From Ruminococcaceae bacterium P7 (GTDB taxonomy: Bacteria; Bacillota; Clostridia; Oscillospirales; Acutalibacteraceae), in contig FMUA01000012.1 in NCBI GenBank assembly GCA_900100595.1, positions 39,837-103,836 on the forward strand: a stretch of 64,000 bases of DNA. The letters are read 5' to 3'. A program made the translations under genes and the position numbers. The notes beneath the pieces are model-generated. The model was not told where the DNA came from. It did not search any database and saw only the letters and a list, made by a program, of their open reading frames with translations. Positions 36,807 to 46,608 of this stretch are shown one piece after another. The number at the start of each line of letters is the position of its first letter. The stretch's first letter is position 1.

Positions 36807-37799
36807 TTAATGATTGACGATATAGAACTGGATCGCCGTCGCGTCGCTGATGTCTACTCCATCATCCCCGGTCATATCGGCAAGAATCATCTGTTCCTCA
36901 TCAAACGACTCCCATTCCGCGAGATATCTCTGCAATACCGTCACATCGGTAACATTGACGGAGCCTGAACGATCTACATCGCCCATTTCATGATCTGAAA
37001 TCAGCTGATACGCGATACCGTTATCCTGCGCAAAATGATGGGCGTATGAGTCATAATACACCTTCAACGTCAGCTTGCTGTCATTTAGGAACGCGGTCGG
37101 ATCGATATATGTTACCGTCCCCGGAATCATCACGCCGGTGAGATTCGCGCAATCCGCAAAGGTGTAATCATATATCGCCGTAATGTTCTCATTGATCTCA
37201 ATCTCCTCGAGTCCGCTCTTATAAAAAGCGATTCTTTCAAACCGATTCGTGTGATCGAAGTAAGAAATATCCTTAAGAGAAGTACATCCCGAAAATGCCG
37301 CCTGTCCGATCGTTGTGACAGTGTCGCTCATCACGACGTCGGACAGCGAGCTGCAGTTTGAAAAGGAGTAGGCAGGAAGCGTTAAAAGAGGCGCATTAAA
37401 CTCGACCTTCTTTAACGCGGTATTCCCTTTGCAAACGCTTACCCCCAGTCTTTTCACGGAGGATGGAACAGAAAAATACTCCAGCGAGGCGCAGCCCTCA
37501 AAAGCGGATTCTCCGATTGACTCAATCGTCAGCGGCAGCAGGACGGACTCTATATTATCTTTGCCCGCAAACGCAGACTTTTCAATCCCGACAACCTTGA
37601 ATTGTTGGAAATAAGAAGGCACGGCGACGGAGGTCTCATTCAGTTTGTATTGTTTGATTGTCGCAGTCGTGTTTACAAAATCAATCGAATAGGTAAAGGA
37701 GTCGTCGCTCATGTCGATTGCCGCCGCGCCAAAAACCGATGCAAAAGAAAGAATTCCGATGATGATAAGAAGTGAAATAAATTTTTTTACAAATTTCAT
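36807..37799 (-). CDS. Secreted BspA-type leucine-rich repeat protein with C-terminal dockerin
   Basis: The 330-residue protein starts with a signal peptide (MKFVKKFISLLIIIGILSFA) and carries LRR_5/BspA repeats from about 65 to 245 (IGESAFEGCASL, IGQAAFSGCTSL, YTFADCANL). A type I dockerin ends it (about 270-330), with paired calcium loops GDVDRSGSVNVTDVTVLQRYL and DMTGDDGVDISDATAIQFYI. It should dock to a cohesin scaffold or cell-surface cohesin. ATG 37799 has GGAGG upstream. A hairpin separates it from the small peptide gene. It is the third gene after the giant fibro-slime gene. Confidence 0.88.
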   Translation of the reverse strand: MKFVKKFISLLIIIGILSFASVFGAAAIDMSDDSFTYSIDFVNTTATIKQYKLNETSVAVPSYFQQFKVVGIEKSAFAGKDNIESVLLPLTIESIGESAFEGCASLEYFSVPSSVKRLGVSVCKGNTALKKVEFNAPLLTLPAYSFSNCSSLSDVVMSDTVTTIGQAAFSGCTSLKDISYFDHTNRFERIAFYKSGLEEIEINENITAIYDYTFADCANLTGVMIPGTVTYIDPTAFLNDSKLTLKVYYDSYAHHFAQDNGIAYQLISDHEMGDVDRSGSVNVTDVTVLQRYLAEWESFDEEQMILADMTGDDGVDISDATAIQFYIVNH

Positions 37800-37817
37800 A
37801 TAGTTCCTCCCAAATAA

Positions 37818-37839
37818 GCTCCGGGCTTTTGCCCGGAGC
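37818..37839 (-). promoter_or_regulatory. Hairpin between small peptide and LRR-dockerin genes
   Basis: GCTCCGGGC pairs perfectly with GCCCGGAGC across four A residues (minus strand), followed by TTATTTG. It could be a leaky terminator or an mRNA-stability element setting the ratio of upstream to downstream genes. It ends about 10 nt before the GGAGG site. Confidence 0.6.
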
Positions 37840-37886
37840 CTATTTAATTCTAATCCGACAGGTTTATCGATCCGGATACATTGCAA

Positions 37887-37997
37887 TCAATCTTCTATAT
37901 CCGGCATATCCGTTTCTACAGAGGCAAGATAAGTGAGCATGTTCTCTGTAAAATTCATACGTACAATTTCAAATTCGGGAGACTCATATTTTTTCAC
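37887..37997 (-). CDS. Small acidic peptide (36 aa) with YxxP motif, after the giant fibro-slime gene
   Basis: A GTG at 37997 with GAGGAGG 6 nt upstream opens a 36-codon frame starting VKKYESPEFEIV and ending TDMPDIED. The start lies 13 nt after the stop of the giant gene, so it is in the same operon. The YESPEF segment resembles the YxxP motif in leader peptides bound by PqqD-like recognition elements. It also aligns weakly with the small peptide at 55913-56080 (V....x..E-N/D-M/I-L/I-T). The function is unknown; a RiPP precursor or a small exported or regulatory peptide are possible. Confidence 0.65.
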   Translation of the reverse strand: MKKYESPEFEIVRMNFTENMLTYLASVETDMPDIED

Positions 37998-38010
37998 AAT
38001 TATCCTCCTC

Positions 38011-41000
38011 TTATCCAATATATTCGCCGGTAAAATCATAAACCACGGCGTTATTACTCGGGATCCATTCTAATTCATTGTACTTCATCAAAGCAGAAGC
38101 AAGATAAACATTTCCTTTGATGCTCTGTGATTCAAAGGTTGTTGTATACTGTGCTCTGTTCTTGTTGGTCAGCGTTGCCGGAGCAATTTCCCCTTTCCCT
38201 TTGATATCGTGCCGGTAACCGTTGTAATCCAACGTGTAAACAGGCGTCGGCGCGGTTGAGATCGGTACGGATAACGTACCTGTGAAATTCCGTTCCTCAC
38301 GGATCAGTGAGTCAAGATCGCTCTTGTATTTTCTGTAGAGAGCCATCACCTTCAACTCATCCATCACGCCTTCTGTCTTGCAGGCTTCGATCGCATCTTC
38401 CGTCAGCTTGACATAGAAGAACGAGGTGGAAAGGATGTTTTGGTCGTAGTCAGGGCAGTTGTACGGAGAAAGCAGGGTGTTGATCCTCGTCTTGGGTATA
38501 CCCTCGCTATCGAAATAGCAGTCCAGTCCGTTCTTGGATACGCCAATTCCGACAGACTCCATGAACGCGTCATAGTCACTCTCTTTTCCGTATACGGCAT
38601 AGAGAGTAGTATCCGTCGTCACACGATAGTAATAACGGTAATCGGTCGACGCGATGGAATATCCCTGCGGATCCAGCGACCAATACATGAATTTGAGCGT
38701 GTCGGAACCGACAGAAACTTCCTCCGAACAATTGCTGACCGAGTAGCCGGAATAACTGGTATAGCCATATCCGGGACCGAGGAACGACAGAACCTCGTGG
38801 TTGTCTTCATCATCCACTGCTTTGCCGCCGAGACGCTGGTTATAATAGAACTGCGCATGGTCAATCATCTTTTCGGCGTTTTGATTGACAACATAGTACT
38901 TCGCGTCACCTGCGGAGACGACCTTCTGTCCGTCTTCACCGTAAAGATCAAATTGCGGCAGAGACGCCGAATCCGTCGTGATGCCATACGCGTTGACATC
39001 ATACTGACGCGGTCTGTTGTACAGCCAGATATTGATCTTCTTGAGCTTGTTGTAATCATCAACGGAGCCGTCAGCGAAAGCCTCCGCGTCTAAATAATTA
39101 GCTTTGGCCGCATCCGGCGAATCATAGTAGGTCACCCACTTGTTTTCATTCTTTTGATTCTCCGGATCCTGCGGCTGGCTGACGTAATTCATGTGGTACT
39201 TGATGTTATTGCTGTCATATTCCACAGGAGTGTATGTGCGATAGGGATTATCATCGCTCATATCGGCAGGGTTGGTAACCTTCATTTCACCCTTTTCGGC
39301 GTCATAGAAGAACGACTCCGCCTGCTTCTGGCTGAAAAAGATCTCATAGGAATCAAGCACATTCTTGGAGATGTCGTCGTGCGTCTCAATGAACGCTTTC
39401 AGCGCCTCCGCGATGATGGCTCCGAAATCGTATTTTTTGAAAGCGCCGACGATAACCTCCGGATCCTTCAGCTTATCTTCCTCGGTATAGAATATCATAA
39501 ACCTGTCGATATTCTCCACCACATAGGTGTACACCAACGGCTCGCTGCTGATGGAGGCAGGTTTACCGGTTTCTATTTTACGCGGGTAGTAATTGAAGGA
39601 AACGCTAATCTTATCCTTTCTGTTTTTGAACTTCACAATCGAAAGGGAACGGTATTTCTCTGATTTTACGAATGTCCATGTTCGGACAGGAATCATGTTG
39701 ATCGGATAAGTATCCTCCTGCTCTTTCCCATCAATTTTTACACCGTTTGGTATATCATAGGCTTTTTCAGAAGTTTTGTTCGTGTACTTGGCCAGCGGTT
39801 CTTTTCCCCATACGACCTCCTTGACTTCCTTCTCACCGTCTTCTCCGGCTTTGTAAATAACCTGCTGTGACCAATGCTCCATCTTGTCATTGTCAATGAT
39901 TTCGTTGAAGATCGCCTTTTTCCAGTATGGAGAATCGCTGTTATCCCCCGACGATACGCCATACTGAGGATAAGCCGCCATCGTCTCATAATCTGCCATA
40001 TATGCCGTCTTCTCAATTGTGCTGACGGAATAGCCCACTGTGGTGCTTTCTTCGATCTGATATTCCGTTTCTATAGGGACGCCCTGAATCAAAGCGTACT
40101 CGCCCGCGCGCAGCGTGATACCAAATGTAGAATTGTAGAGAATATCGGGGTCGCCCTCAAAGACAGGGCTGCCGTCTGCGTAATATCTTTTATAGATAAG
40201 ACCGGTGTACTCCTCAAGTGAATGAAAGACCTCATTACCGAAGACATCCTTGAATTTGACCTTGAAGTTGAATAACGCGTTCGACGATTCTCCTTCTACC
40301 ATTTCTTTTTCAATTTTGATATCGCCGACCGCGATATCATTGTAGAAGGTGACGGTCATTGCTGGATTGGTGACACTGACGTCGGAAGTATAATTGGAGA
40401 AGTAGAAAGTTTCCGAATTTTTACTATTGTCAGCTGCATAGACACTGCCGCCTGAGGAACCGGACCAGTCCTCCACAAGCGTCTTTTCCTTTACGGTGTA
40501 TCGCGACTGATTATCAACTATTTCATATGACGTCAGATAATAGTTGTGTCTGCTGTTATTCGGAATATCCTCATAGGTAACAGGACTGACAGGAACGCTG
40601 ACACGTTTGCCGTCTTCGGTTATCTCCGTTTTCTTTACGCCGTCGAGGTGGACACTCTGAACCAGCCGTACCAAGGAGTTTGCTGGAATCTTATTGACAA
40701 AGTTCGCGTTCTGACCCATCAGCAAGTCAAACCTGCCGTCCACCTTAATGCCATTAGTCCCCTCTTTCATCTCGGTACGTCCGATAATATCTTTCTCCGA
40801 AGAGCAATAGGGATCCGTCAGTATATAGTTGTGATTTTTGTAGGGCAGCCAACCATCGTTTTCGTTCTGTCCCACAATAAGGTGGTGACCGTCTGCCGAC
40901 CCGCCATCAAAATAATCAGAATCCTGCGGCGCCGGCGCGGGTGTTACAGCCAGATCATATATCTTATAACTACCCGAGAAGGGGAATTTACGCTGCGCAT

Positions 41001-44000
41001 CAGCGTTCAGCGGATATGCCGGCTTGTTGTCCAATCCCTGATAGGATACGTCTTCTCGGGCTGACCAGCTTTCGTCGATAGGGGGATAAGCATTTCGAAT
41101 ATTTGCTTGACCAACATAGTTGGGAAGTCTTCCCGCGATTTCGTAGCGGAAATAGTCGTCGTTCGCGGAAAGCATCGCCGCCTCTTTGAGTCCCGGATTG
41201 ACATTGTCCGCTGTCACGATATTCTTGACGTTAAGTCCCGTCGACTGCGGGAGGTTAAAGGAAAGCGAGCAGTTGGATTCGTTTTCACCGCGCTCCAGAT
41301 AAAACATCTGAAGCATATGAACCGTAGCGCCGTCATTAAAGTTGAACTTGCTTCCGTCAACGCTGCCCGAATTGAGAATCATGTCGAGGTCGAGCGTCTG
41401 CATGTGAGCGCTCTGAACGGAAAAATCGTCCATTGTATCGCTGCCGGCGTAGTGCATGTTGTCGTCTTCGATAATCTCGTCTATCGGCTTTGCGGTCGTC
41501 TTGTAATAAACTTTTTTCTTCGTGAAATTGATCGAACCTGCTGCGGGCATGTGATCGCCGCCGAGATCAAGAACCAGCACGCCGTCTATGAACACCCAGA
41601 CGTCGTCGTCACCGGAGAAGTTGAACTGGATATCCTGATTCTTGTCATGTGCATCTTTCAGCGCTCCCGAAGGAGTCAGCGTAAATTCGATATCAAATTC
41701 CTGCGCGAACGAATACTTTTCAGCATCGTCTCCGTACCACTTTTCAAATGGACTGTAGCCCATCATGCTTCCGAGCTTGCGGTAACCGTGCGTGTTCACA
41801 AAGTTTTCTGACGTGATGTTATTGATTGCATGATCATCTGTTCTTGACATCGCTCTGTTCGGGTCAACCTGGGAATCATACGAGTAGGTCGTTATTCCGT
41901 CGTAGGTCGAAGCAACAAGCGGGAAGTCCTTATTCTGCGCAACAACGCTGGCAGCGTTGGAATTATTTGCTAACGCTTCATAATCAAAATACGGGACATT
42001 CGCAGTTTCCATGGTATTCTGCAGGTAATAACCATTAATGTCATTCTTCTTGTCGAGATTCAGCTGCATACCGACCATATCCCAGATGGAAGCATAATAC
42101 GGACAGCCGTTTTCGCTGCTAAATTTGTATTTATCCGCAATATTTTTACCGTTTTCCTTTTTGTCAGCCCATCTCATAGCAATGTTCGGAGTCCAGTTCC
42201 ACCGCGTCCATGTGCTCCACTGGTTCCATGCGTGATTTGTTTCGTTGTTACTGCCGCCCTCATTTTTGTCCGCAAACATGCCAAAATACAAAGCGGTTGT
42301 GGTCTCCTGTCCCTGAGCTGCATACAATGATGAAAGCTGCGTGTTGACATTGTACCATTTGCTGCCTCTGTTAAACTTCACGATATTGGTCTTGAAGAGC
42401 TTTTCGGCAGCCTCATTCTTGTAGGCATCATTGGTTCTGGAAGGATCATTTAAGTGTTTCCAGAATTTGCTGTCAAGCGGGATACCCGAATACCGGATCT
42501 TATCCGCTTCATTGCCAATCATGTAATAGAGATAAATGCGGTTCGGATTCAGGGTGATCAGCTGCGATTTATCAATATCGGTATCATCTCCCTTTCTCAG
42601 GCAGATCGAGGTCGCCCAGATTGGAACATCGACATAATAAACATTAAACGCGATTTCATCGCCGGATGTCGTGTACTGTTGCACGCGCTTGTTATCTCCC
42701 TCGAATTCCTGCGGAGCCTGGTCATAATACAGTTCAGAGCCTCTGACATAGATTTTTGCGTCGTCACTGCCCACAGTTGCATCCGTACCGTCGCTTTTCA
42801 CAGGCGTTACTTTCGGATAATAATCCAGTTCCGCAACGGAGTTATTCCATACATGCACATAGGTGTCGCCCAGCGCGCGTTCATCCGGGAAATGAGGCGT
42901 ATTCTCTGTTCCCTCCTGATCCGCCCGCTTCGCGATATAATATCTTACTTTCGTTTCATTGTTGACGCCCGTCTCCGTTGCGCCATACGTCTTATCAAAA
43001 CTCGCCTGCGCGTAAACCTTTTTGTTCGCGGTATCAATATACAGTTTTGCTTCGCTCGCGCCCTTGCGCAGCGAGATTTTGTAGGTGAATACCGAAAAAG
43101 GATGATCGTTCGTTCCCGCTTCTGTCGTGCTGTCAACAACATCACAATACTCGTTCTCTTTCGGATTTACGGTATACTTCGGGAAAGCCTCGGTAAATCC
43201 CGCTTCACCTGCCAGAGCAAACTCAAAGACAGGATTCGAGGAATCGCTGTATTCCAGATTCAGGCTGATCTCATTGAGTCCGTTCTGTTCCGCAAGCTTT
43301 GTCCAGCCCGGATTCAACGGATCACTGAGTCCGTTTGCGGTGTAGAAAATCGCTCCGTCGTTAAATGTGACCTCGCCGCTCTTTTTGACACTCAAGTACT
43401 CTTTTTGAGAATCCTCTTCCTCGTACTTGTCTGTGGTGCTGACCGTTACCGTTATCGGATAGGTGGTTGTTTCCGTAAACGGAGTTTCTGCGCCCGACGC
43501 TACATCCGAAAGCATACAGCTTGTCATATCCATGCCGGTTCTCTTTGTCACTTCGGCAAGCACCGTGTCGCCTGTTTTAAACGTGTATGTCACGTTGGTG
43601 ATAGCATCATCCATTCCTACCAGCGTTGCGTGAATGGTACGGATCGGATTTCCCAGCTTCGTTTCAATCGGGCTGATTGACAGCGACACGCTTGTGGCAA
43701 CCGATTTCTGATCCTCTGTTACCCAGAACCGATTGGCGGAAGGACTAAAGTGGAAGATCACCTTTTTGCCGTTAAGGTTATCATTTCCCTTAAACGAGTT
43801 TTTGCTGTTCTTGGTCAAAGTGTATTCTTCTCCCAGCACTACCACTTTGTCAGTATCGGATGCGCCGTATTCAAAAGCGCCGTCATGCAGACGGAAGTAG
43901 TTGTCCCCGGAATAATCCGTAAAATCGGCTCTGTAGATGTACTCATCACCGGACGCGGTCATCGCACAATTTTTGTAGGATGTATTCCATTCACCGCCAA

Positions 44001-44550
44001 ACTTGTGACCGATTAAATACCAGCCGTCTCCTGTTTTCTCTACTCCGCTTACCCACTTGAATGTAAGTTGTTCCCCGGATTTTGAAATGTTCACCGTGAT
44101 TTTTGAGTAGAGATTCGCGTCGATCAGTTTTACAAGGCCATCAGTTTTCGTTCCTTCGGTTGCAGAATTTCCAAGACTGATATTCGGGCCGTTGAAATAC
44201 TGTTGGTTATTTTCATCTTTAACATAGATAACCAAGCGGCTGCCGTCCTCAAGCGTTTTGTCTGCCATGTCTATCTCAAAATCCGTGCCCATGGTATACG
44301 GCTGAGAATCAGCTCCGCCATTGAAGTAAATTGTCGGAGTGCCGCTAACCAGGTTATCCTTCTCAACGGAAGCGCCAACGGTACCTTCTTCCGAGCTTGC
44401 GGCTGCGGAAACAGCTTCGTCAGGTGCGTCCGAATATGCTGCGGTGGTTGTAAAAATACCGACCGTAACCGTGGATACTACCATCAGTAACACAAGAATG
44501 ATGGAAAGCGTCCGTTTTGATAAACTTTTCAGCTTCGGTTTCATATTCAC
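38011..44550 (-). CDS. Giant secreted fibro-slime-domain protein (2179 aa)
   Basis: The N-terminus has a signal peptide (LSIILVLLMVVSTVTVGIFT). Residues 50-370 hold beta-rich, carbohydrate-binding-like modules; 950-1040 hold a fibro-slime/PA14-like core with DDDVWVFIDGVLVLDLGG; 1400-1530 hold a Cna/SpaA-like adhesin module (GEYALIQGVPIETEYQIEE). No dockerin, LPxTG or C-terminal membrane helix is seen, so the anchoring mode is unclear. The fibro-slime type is linked to surface slime or adhesion proteins. GTG 44550 follows GGAGG at 6 nt; an ATG at 44544 is the alternative. It is the first gene before a 36-aa peptide and an LRR-dockerin gene. Confidence 0.82.
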   Translation of the reverse strand: MNMKPKLKSLSKRTLSIILVLLMVVSTVTVGIFTTTAAYSDAPDEAVSAAASSEEGTVGASVEKDNLVSGTPTIYFNGGADSQPYTMGTDFEIDMADKTLEDGSRLVIYVKDENNQQYFNGPNISLGNSATEGTKTDGLVKLIDANLYSKITVNISKSGEQLTFKWVSGVEKTGDGWYLIGHKFGGEWNTSYKNCAMTASGDEYIYRADFTDYSGDNYFRLHDGAFEYGASDTDKVVVLGEEYTLTKNSKNSFKGNDNLNGKKVIFHFSPSANRFWVTEDQKSVATSVSLSISPIETKLGNPIRTIHATLVGMDDAITNVTYTFKTGDTVLAEVTKRTGMDMTSCMLSDVASGAETPFTETTTYPITVTVSTTDKYEEEDSQKEYLSVKKSGEVTFNDGAIFYTANGLSDPLNPGWTKLAEQNGLNEISLNLEYSDSSNPVFEFALAGEAGFTEAFPKYTVNPKENEYCDVVDSTTEAGTNDHPFSVFTYKISLRKGASEAKLYIDTANKKVYAQASFDKTYGATETGVNNETKVRYYIAKRADQEGTENTPHFPDERALGDTYVHVWNNSVAELDYYPKVTPVKSDGTDATVGSDDAKIYVRGSELYYDQAPQEFEGDNKRVQQYTTSGDEIAFNVYYVDVPIWATSICLRKGDDTDIDKSQLITLNPNRIYLYYMIGNEADKIRYSGIPLDSKFWKHLNDPSRTNDAYKNEAAEKLFKTNIVKFNRGSKWYNVNTQLSSLYAAQGQETTTALYFGMFADKNEGGSNNETNHAWNQWSTWTRWNWTPNIAMRWADKKENGKNIADKYKFSSENGCPYYASIWDMVGMQLNLDKKNDINGYYLQNTMETANVPYFDYEALANNSNAASVVAQNKDFPLVASTYDGITTYSYDSQVDPNRAMSRTDDHAINNITSENFVNTHGYRKLGSMMGYSPFEKWYGDDAEKYSFAQEFDIEFTLTPSGALKDAHDKNQDIQFNFSGDDDVWVFIDGVLVLDLGGDHMPAAGSINFTKKKVYYKTTAKPIDEIIEDDNMHYAGSDTMDDFSVQSAHMQTLDLDMILNSGSVDGSKFNFNDGATVHMLQMFYLERGENESNCSLSFNLPQSTGLNVKNIVTADNVNPGLKEAAMLSANDDYFRYEIAGRLPNYVGQANIRNAYPPIDESWSAREDVSYQGLDNKPAYPLNADAQRKFPFSGSYKIYDLAVTPAPAPQDSDYFDGGSADGHHLIVGQNENDGWLPYKNHNYILTDPYCSSEKDIIGRTEMKEGTNGIKVDGRFDLLMGQNANFVNKIPANSLVRLVQSVHLDGVKKTEITEDGKRVSVPVSPVTYEDIPNNSRHNYYLTSYEIVDNQSRYTVKEKTLVEDWSGSSGGSVYAADNSKNSETFYFSNYTSDVSVTNPAMTVTFYNDIAVGDIKIEKEMVEGESSNALFNFKVKFKDVFGNEVFHSLEEYTGLIYKRYYADGSPVFEGDPDILYNSTFGITLRAGEYALIQGVPIETEYQIEESTTVGYSVSTIEKTAYMADYETMAAYPQYGVSSGDNSDSPYWKKAIFNEIIDNDKMEHWSQQVIYKAGEDGEKEVKEVVWGKEPLAKYTNKTSEKAYDIPNGVKIDGKEQEDTYPINMIPVRTWTFVKSEKYRSLSIVKFKNRKDKISVSFNYYPRKIETGKPASISSEPLVYTYVVENIDRFMIFYTEEDKLKDPEVIVGAFKKYDFGAIIAEALKAFIETHDDISKNVLDSYEIFFSQKQAESFFYDAEKGEMKVTNPADMSDDNPYRTYTPVEYDSNNIKYHMNYVSQPQDPENQKNENKWVTYYDSPDAAKANYLDAEAFADGSVDDYNKLKKINIWLYNRPRQYDVNAYGITTDSASLPQFDLYGEDGQKVVSAGDAKYYVVNQNAEKMIDHAQFYYNQRLGGKAVDDEDNHEVLSFLGPGYGYTSYSGYSVSNCSEEVSVGSDTLKFMYWSLDPQGYSIASTDYRYYYRVTTDTTLYAVYGKESDYDAFMESVGIGVSKNGLDCYFDSEGIPKTRINTLLSPYNCPDYDQNILSTSFFYVKLTEDAIEACKTEGVMDELKVMALYRKYKSDLDSLIREERNFTGTLSVPISTAPTPVYTLDYNGYRHDIKGKGEIAPATLTNKNRAQYTTTFESQSIKGNVYLASALMKYNELEWIPSNNAVVYDFTGEYIG

Positions 44551-45037
44551 TGCTTACCTCCATTTTCTTCGTAATATAATCATTCTATAGCATATGTGGA
44601 GATTTGCCTTTCGATGAATACATGCCGCCAGCTCTCTCGTCAACCGTCAGTTTTCCTCTGTCCTTCATCAACGTTCCACGACTGACGACAGAAATCCTTT
44701 TACGACAAGATTTCATTTTTCAACTGCTACTGCCTGACCTTCAGTGATAAAACAAGAACAACCAGTTCCATCCCAATATTCTATCGGTTGATAAGACAAA
44801 GTAACCCACAACTAGCCAATCTCATTATACCATCAATTTATATCAATCTTCAATAGATTTTTTTTTAGTTTTGTATATTTTAGTGCTATTTCCACAATTT
44901 ATATTTTTGAACAAGATTTTTCTCATTTTTCACGGTAATTTTAACGAACAGTTTAGCAGTTTTTATTATAAATGTTTGATTTTTTTGTACAATTTTTCTT
45001 TCCATTTTTTGTTTTTTACTTATTTTTTATAAAAAAA
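44551..45037. other. AT-rich intergenic region with the leader of the giant fibro-slime gene
   Basis: The minus-strand promoter at 44824-44853 implies a leader of about 265 nt. I compared it with c-di-GMP riboswitch consensus features by eye and found none. Apart from the promoter, ribosome site and very AT-rich DNA (44880-45030), nothing is recognisable. Confidence 0.5.
44824..44853 (-). promoter_or_regulatory. Promoter of the giant fibro-slime operon
   Basis: On the minus strand TTGAAG and TATAAT are separated by 18 bp, about 275 nt upstream of the start codon. Confidence 0.6.
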
Positions 45038-45064
45038 CAGTCCTTCCCGTTCAAGAGAGGACTG
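45038..45064 (-). terminator. Intrinsic terminator after rlmD-like gene
   Basis: On the minus strand CAGTCCT pairs with AGGACTG followed by TTTTTTT, 23 bp after the stop codon at 45087. Confidence 0.85.
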
Positions 45065-45086
45065 TCAGTTTTGCTTGTTTCGATTA

Positions 45087-46460
45087 TTATATAGTATAGT
45101 TTTTTGTTCTTTTTAAAAGTGCGACACTTTCTACATGGGCGGTACGGCTGAACATGTCGCAGGGTGTGACCTCACACGTGACATAGCCGTTTTCGGAAAA
45201 GTATTTCAAATCGCGCGCCAGGGTCGCAGGGTCACAGGACACGTAGACAACACGTTGGGGTTCCATCTGACGGATGGTTTTGACCAATTCCTCACCGCAG
45301 CCCTTTCGCGGCGGATCGAGTATTACCACATTTGGCGACAAACCCTCCTTTCTGAGCCGCTCTGCCGCCTCGGGCGCGTCCGCGCAGATAAACCGCGCGT
45401 TTCGGATGCCGTTTCTCGCGGCGTTTTCCTCGGCGTCGCGCACCGCGTCGGGAATAATCTCCACGCCGACTAAGCTTCTGCAGTCACGCGCCATCGTCAA
45501 CCCGATGGTTCCCGTGCCGCAGTAAAGGTCGAGCAGCAGCTCATCTCCGCTGAGTGCAGCATATTCGCGCGCCTTGGCATAGAGCTTTTCCGCCTGCGTA
45601 CGGTTGACCTGCCAGAATGAGAACGGCGAGATTTTGAACGTCAGACCGCAGAGCACATCCTCGATACAGCCGTTTCCATAGGCAATACGGTTCTTTTTGC
45701 CGAGAATGACGTTTGTATTTTCTCTGTTAGAATTAAAAACAACCGTTTTCAGATTCGGCAGTGTCTCGCGGAGCGTTTGAACCAGAATATCCTCATGCTT
45801 CAATCCGTTGCCGTTCACCACATAGCAGACCATCAGCTCATTCGTTACCTCACCGAGCCGGATGTAAAGATGACGCAGTCTGCCCTTCCCTGTCGCTTCG
45901 TCATAGACGGAAATATCATAGTCATTGACAAAATCGCGCGTGACGCGGATGACCTCCGCGAACTGCTTCGGCTGCAATGCACAGTCCTTGCAGTCGATAA
46001 TGCGGTGGCTGTGAAAGGCGTAAAAGCCGATTTGCAACCTGCCGTCCTTATCTCTGCCGACAGGGAGCTGCGCCTTGTTTCGGTAACGGTCGGTCGTATC
46101 GCAGGCAAGAATGGGTTGAAAGGCTGTCTGAATTCCGCCGATGCGCTCTACCGCGTCGCGCACCTTCTGCTCCTTGACGCGGCATTCTTCAGCATAGGTG
46201 ATATGCCGCCACACACAGCCGCCGCACTGACGGAACAAGGGACAGTCCGGTTCGATACGCGCTTCCGACGGCGCTACGATCTCCTCGATTCTGCCGAACG
46301 CGTAGGTCTTCTTTACTTTTACAATGCGCACCCGCAGCTCATCGCCGACTGCGGACAGCGGTACAAATACTGCTGTTCCGTCCTCAGCGCGTCCGACGCC
46401 GCTGCCCTCGGCAGTCGCAGATGTGATTTGCAGAGAGATAATATCGTTCTTCTTTAACAT
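45087..46460 (-). CDS. rlmD: 23S rRNA (uracil-5-)-methyltransferase, RlmD/RlmCD-type
   Basis: The 457-residue protein has an N-terminal TRAM domain (1-60), an iron-sulfur cysteine set (DCPLFRQCGGCVWRH), the SAM motif LLDLYCGTGTIGLT and the catalytic-cysteine motif VYVSCDPATLARDL. It methylates U in 23S rRNA (RlmCD in Gram-positives modifies two sites) or, less likely, tRNA. It is transcribed alone, divergent from murC. Confidence 0.9.
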   Translation of the reverse strand: MLKKNDIISLQITSATAEGSGVGRAEDGTAVFVPLSAVGDELRVRIVKVKKTYAFGRIEEIVAPSEARIEPDCPLFRQCGGCVWRHITYAEECRVKEQKVRDAVERIGGIQTAFQPILACDTTDRYRNKAQLPVGRDKDGRLQIGFYAFHSHRIIDCKDCALQPKQFAEVIRVTRDFVNDYDISVYDEATGKGRLRHLYIRLGEVTNELMVCYVVNGNGLKHEDILVQTLRETLPNLKTVVFNSNRENTNVILGKKNRIAYGNGCIEDVLCGLTFKISPFSFWQVNRTQAEKLYAKAREYAALSGDELLLDLYCGTGTIGLTMARDCRSLVGVEIIPDAVRDAEENAARNGIRNARFICADAPEAAERLRKEGLSPNVVILDPPRKGCGEELVKTIRQMEPQRVVYVSCDPATLARDLKYFSENGYVTCEVTPCDMFSRTAHVESVALLKRTKNYTI

Positions 46461-46490
46461 AATAAAATTCCTTTATCAATTGTATACTAT

Positions 46491-46519
46491 ATTCTAACAC
46501 CCGCGCACTGTTTTGGCAA
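46491..46519 (-). promoter_or_regulatory. Promoter of the rlmD-like gene
   Basis: On the minus strand TTGCCA and TAGAAT are separated by 17 bp, 30 nt before the start codon. Confidence 0.6.
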
Positions 46520-46608
46520 CCGATTTGATGAAATTTGATTTTGGGTATTTATTTTTCAGTCATTTGGACTTATAATAAACATATAATAATGGAAATGGAG
46601 TGTTTGGT

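Noticed and set aside
42454..43680. Plus-strand frame of 408 codons opposite the fibro-slime gene
   Set aside because: Antisense shadow frame; arginine-rich translation without motifs, and the opposite strand has a continuous secreted protein.
44551..44820. c-di-GMP or other riboswitch in the fibro-slime gene leader
   Set aside because: Fibro-slime-type genes are sometimes riboswitch-controlled, but I could not find conserved core elements by eye.
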